A stretch of DNA of 64,000 nt, taken from positions 1,033,083 through 1,097,082 of the forward strand of contig NC_079387.1 in assembly GCF_021018895.1 (NCBI RefSeq), written 5' to 3'. Below the pieces are notes generated by a model, which was not told the DNA's origin, did no database searches, and saw nothing but the letters and a program-made list of their open reading frames with translations. Shown one piece after another: positions 60,265 to 64,000 of the stretch. A program made the position numbers and the translations under genes. Every line of letters starts with the position of its first letter. Within the stretch, counting starts at the first letter, position 1. This DNA is from Seriola aureovittata (taxonomy: Eukaryota; Chordata; Actinopteri; Carangiformes; Carangidae).

Positions 60265-61370
60265 TTTCTAGACATTTCACTCTGATCAAAGACAATACAG
60301 TACTTTAGGAGATCACTGCAACTGCAAACTTTCATAGAGCAGATTCTACCTGAGACCCACTGAGCAGCACACCTTGACCAGACTTTAAACATCTCAAGAG
60401 AAGTAAGTCATGACTGTGACTGTATTTTCTGACATTTTAAGATCCCCAAATTCCAACTTCAAAAGCAATAAAAAGAAATACAAGCCAACTGAATAAAATG
60501 ATAGAGCTCAAAGTCATATTATTCCAACAATACAGGTAGCAGCACTGAATTTGTATTTGCAAGTGCTCACATCTTTTCAGCATCAAAATCTCTGCTTGGA
60601 CACTCACAAACCTGCAGTAGCTGATTTTCTGGCCACATGGGGGCACATGAACAAACACTGACATACTATTACCTTTCAAGTAGATAGGGTGTTATCAAAC
60701 AGCTGCCTATCTATACACCCGGCAGATACAAAGAAACACTAGCATTCGTTTAATAACTTGGAGGCATTTTCACATGGCTAATAAAAGTGCAATATTTGCT
60801 CTCCTTATAACTCTGTTTTGCTCTCGAATTCTTTAGAAAAAATTGTAGGCAATAAAACTAAGGACAAGCCGTAGAGCTGAGGAGAACTGCAGAGCCGGGT
60901 AATAACTCCTCACTACTTGCAACCACTTTCAGATACGGTCATTTCATCTATGGATTCATGAAAATACTGATTAAAGCTGTTTTACGTGCAATATATGGCA
61001 TTCACTGTAATAATTAAAGATCAAGATAAACTGTATTTGACAAATGTATTTGATGCACCAAAATGAATGTTGCAAACCTGAATTTCATAATATACATGTC
61101 TTTGATTATTTAAGGTCAGCTCTACTATTGAGAGGTTTCCTTACTGCTGAAAGATGCTATCAAGAAAAGAAGGTTTTAGGATAACAACAGCAGGAGAGGA
61201 TAGACATGAAACAGAACATGCAGTTTCACATGGAGAGTATTTTTTGGCAGGCTACACACCCAAAGCTGCAGAGAGACACAGAAACAGAACACAGTCACAT
61301 GCAAAGTGCGTTGATTAACTTGCATTGTCTTTCAGTGTTGCTTTGCTAAATCTGTGCACTGCATTCAAAT
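60265..61370. other. AT-rich non-coding stretch
   Basis: No gene or repeat family is recognised. Confidence 0.5.
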
Positions 61371-61464
61371 GAAGTCCAAGGCAGGGAGGGAGGGTCGACG
61401 CCAGAGAGCCTCTGATTCAGCCTCATATCTCTCACACACTCTATGTTGAATGTCTATTTCAAGA

Positions 61465-61488
61465 CCCCCAACCCCCAACCCCCAACCC
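61465..61488 (-). repeat. (CCCCCAA)3CCC tandem repeat, G-quadruplex-prone on the minus strand
   Basis: There are three units of CCCCCAA plus CCC. The minus strand reads GGGTTGGGGG-type, with four G runs and 2-base loops, an ideal quadruplex pattern that resembles telomeric repeat variants. It abuts the candidate block starting at 61490. Confidence 0.9.
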
Positions 61489-61489
61489 G

Positions 61490-61650
61490 GAAAATTAATA
61501 ATGAATGCATCCTGTCCGATTTAATTCGGCGCTAATTAGGTCAGGAAAGTTTGGGAGCGAAAGGTACGGTCCAGGCCACGTGGTCAGGTCTCTCAGCGAG
61601 CAGCCACTTTCATGTGGTGAAAAAAGTTGAGCGTCGAACAGAGGGATGGC
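61490..61650. promoter_or_regulatory. Candidate conserved regulatory block
   Basis: AAATTAATAATGAATGC (61492-61508), GATTTAATTCGG (61518-61529) and GCTAATTAGG (61531-61540) fall within 50 bp. The balanced unique sequence continues to 61650. Dense homeodomain-type words make this one of the best enhancer candidates. Confidence 0.42.
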
Positions 61651-61769
61651 AGTTGCAAGGCCAGTGCCAACAGCGCCAGCACAGGGACGAGGGGCCAGGG
61701 CTGGAAACAAAGATAATAAAAGCAAGAAGTGGCAGCTTCAGAAAGCCACTGAAAAAAAATCCACCAGGG

Positions 61770-62080
61770 ACATATCAACTGTGGGCCTTCGCCGAATGAA
61801 AAAAAAAAGAAGAGAGCTGTCAGTCTGTTTGTTTGGACTGCGACCGCTGAGAAATAATTATTCCCTTTTAATTACAATTTGGAGAAAAGAAATGCAGCAC
61901 TCAGGCTTAGGATGCCTCCTCTGTCTCCAGACAGGGAAGCTGGTGTGGGGCAAATGGTGCTGCCCAGACCGCAGAGCAAAGCGCCGGAGGACTCGCAAAG
62001 CAATGTTATCACCTTTCGCACGCCGCCAAGCCAAAGAATAAATGACTTTGATCCGACTGCGAGTGCACTTTGGCCAACTT
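61770..62080. promoter_or_regulatory. Candidate conserved regulatory block
   Basis: TAATTA at 61855-61860 and again at 61869-61874 are separated by a pyrimidine stretch (TTCCCTTT), with CAATTTGG following. The block is otherwise balanced and repeat-free except for an A9 run at 61800-61809. The 131-aa plus frame (61646-62041) crosses it, is Arg/Lys-rich and shows no family. I favour an enhancer. Confidence 0.42.
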
Positions 62081-62239
62081 GGGTGGCACTCTGCAGTTTA
62101 AGCTGAAACTCTCTGACAGGAAGAGTTCAGAGCAATGGGAAGAGGAGGAGGAGGTGGAGAGGGGGGACAGATGAAGGTGACAGCTATAGAGGTTAACCTC
62201 GATTTGAAGTCCCAACGGGGTTGGAAAATCCCGCAAGGC

Positions 62240-64000
62240 CAGATATCGCTCTGATCTTTCACATCTAGCTCAAAGATATTGTACCAGACAGTGCCAATAA
62301 TATCTCTTCAGGACAGACTGACAGATCTAAAATGCACTTCAAAGGTCCCCAATAGTCACTTCTGTACTATGTTTTGATATCTTTCCCTCACATTTAGAAC
62401 AATGTGCTTCATTTCTGACATACGTGTATTTTAGTTAATAAAATAAGTCCTGAATAAATTTGAATAACAAGTTCTCCTAATGTATGAAGATTGGCAGACA
62501 GTAGCAGCTCCCCTGATTCAAATGATGCCAACCTGCTTAGTGGAGGCGATCCAGATGGAGTATCAGTTCAAGTACTGTAAATCTGCCTGATTGGAAGGGC
62601 TCAGACATTTGTTGGAGAGGGGTGACTGAAAATAAAGTCCAGCTGTGATGTATTACCTGATAATAACCTCAAAACCTGCCTGTAAAAAAATATTATTTCT
62701 TTGGAAATCAAAAAAAATAAATCTAAGGTAGAATTCACATCCTTGTTCTGCACATATTTCCTCTTGCTCTCAACTCAATCTGTTAAATCTAACTACTGTA
62801 GTTATCTCTCAATTAAGGGCAAACTATAGACTTTATTTTTATGTTCACAAGGTCCCACCTTGTACTTCCAATTCCTGCAGATCATTTCAGTTTACCATTG
62901 CAAGAGAAAGAAAGACAGCAGAGTTAGTCAAAAACAGCATATCATGCAGATCCCAACAACAAGCAATAACATTATAACAACAAAGCAAAGCTGCTGTCAC
63001 AGCTAGTGTAGCTGGCTAACAAATCAAGGCAATAATATAAAGGTAAGGCTGATTATTAACTAATAACCACAACATTGCCCATTAACCTTAATGCCACATC
63101 AACCACTTGTCTCTTCTTTATTCACCTACACAGACCTCCAACTTTTGAACACATGAACTGAATTCATTTGCTGTTCTACAAATCAGACAAAAACTCAAAA
63201 CGTGGGGGGCAGGTTTATATGGGGGTCACTGTTTTTAAAATATGAAAGATTTGACCTTAATACAAAATCATTTATAACTGATCCAACGTTTCAAGATTTT
63301 AAATTGTTTGTGTAAAGAGATTAACTCTTTTACTAATGTTAAAATAAAGCAAACATAAGGAGCTCAGGGGTTTGTGTGGCAGATGAACTACAGCTTGAGG
63401 AATCTATCAATAATCTAGTTATCAGAAATAAAGCAAGTAAAAGGAAAAGTGTATATGTAGAATGTGTATTAATGCCCTTCTGCTTTGATATCCTGCCAGC
63501 ACATGAGGAACCCACTCTGCAGCAGAATATCAGTCGGTGCATGGGAAACCTCTCCCTTCACGACCAGCCAAACAACACTTGTGTTTACTGTTGCACTAAA
63601 ATAGACGGAAACTGAGGAGGTACGCAATATATACAGCAAGGAGCAGATAAAATTCAAATGTACATGACAAACTCAGTTTTTTTATCTGATAAAACAGGCT
63701 GCACTTGTTTTTTTACTTTTTACTGTAAAAAATGTTTCCAGTTTCTGGGGAAAAAAAACAACTAAATATTCCTTGATATACAAAAGTTTTGATACTCATC
63801 TGTGCTTTCCTCTGAATTCCAATGAACCCTTTGTGAATTAATTTAAACAAGAGCCAACAGGAAATTGACCTCTTTGGGGGAGCAATTTTGAATGAATGAA
63901 TCCAGTTTCAATCAAGTGTATAGTAAAAAAATAAGCAGGAAAAGGTTTTGAGAGCTGTGGCACGAAACAAAGTCGACAGTTCAACCTTTTCCTTTTACTT
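62240..64000. other. AT-rich non-coding stretch to the window end
   Basis: No gene is supported. A 79-aa plus frame (63376-63615) and a 67-aa minus frame (63339-63542) overlap, with no domain. Nothing is recognised as a transposon. Confidence 0.5.

Noticed and set aside
61646..62041. 131-aa plus-strand Arg/Lys-rich frame
   Set aside because: It crosses enhancer-like AT-core sites, has no domain, and overlaps other open frames on both strands.

Overview
This window looks like vertebrate, almost certainly teleost (ray-finned fish), nuclear DNA from a gene-poor region. The case for this is (i) long (TG/CA)n arrays, a (GGAA)n tract and a (GATA)n tract; (ii) recognisable fish transposon relics: a non-LTR retrotransposon 3' fragment (about 2.03-2.50 kb), a Tc1-like DNA transposon relic (19.34-19.68 kb), a minus-strand LINE 3' tail (21.33-21.52 kb), a tRNA-derived SINE nested inside a TTAA-flanked MITE (40.57-41.22 kb) and other degraded dispersed repeats; and (iii) moderate-to-low GC with no bacterial-style coding density. 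The SINE body and the MITE resemble repeats I know from percomorph fishes, so an acanthomorph source is my best guess (inference).

I find no protein-coding gene or exon I can defend. Every open frame is short. The longest (155 aa, minus strand, 7798-8265) is an artefact of the GGAA tract. Other frames are readings of TG/CA repeats or of transposon relics, or occur on both strands of the same non-repetitive DNA. No rRNA or recognised tRNA gene is visible apart from the tRNA-like head of the SINE. No CRISPR array, operon or prokaryotic signal is present.

Between the repeats lie many 100-500 bp blocks that look unlike the AT-rich background: mixed composition, few simple repeats, and homeodomain-type TAATTA/CAATTA words, some paired or palindromic. 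This is what conserved non-coding enhancers around a developmental regulator usually look like, so I annotate them as candidate regulatory blocks at low to moderate confidence. They are densest at about 42.6-45.4, 47.7-49.8, 51.0-54.5 and 61.5-62.1 kb, with others near 0.2, 7.3, 10.1, 14.1, 16.4, 17.7, 18.2, 20.3, 22.3, 28.4, 31.0, 33.8, 35.2, 36.8, 37.9 and 39.9 kb. Conservation cannot be tested from one sequence.

Layout: 0-9 kb is background with one LINE relic, a large TG array, a GGAA tract and a TATA-containing promoter-like site (8.56 kb). 9-22 kb is mostly AT-rich background with scattered candidate blocks, a Tc1 relic and a LINE tail. 22-28 kb holds a G-rich block, two copies of a degraded MITE, a TG array and a 27-base poly(G). 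28-40 kb is repeat-poor with many candidate blocks. 40-42 kb has the nested SINE/MITE. 42-54.6 kb is the richest candidate regulatory stretch and includes two adjacent near-perfect hairpins (48.81-48.97 kb) and three TG arrays. 54.6-64 kb is mostly AT-rich background with a few GC-richer islands.
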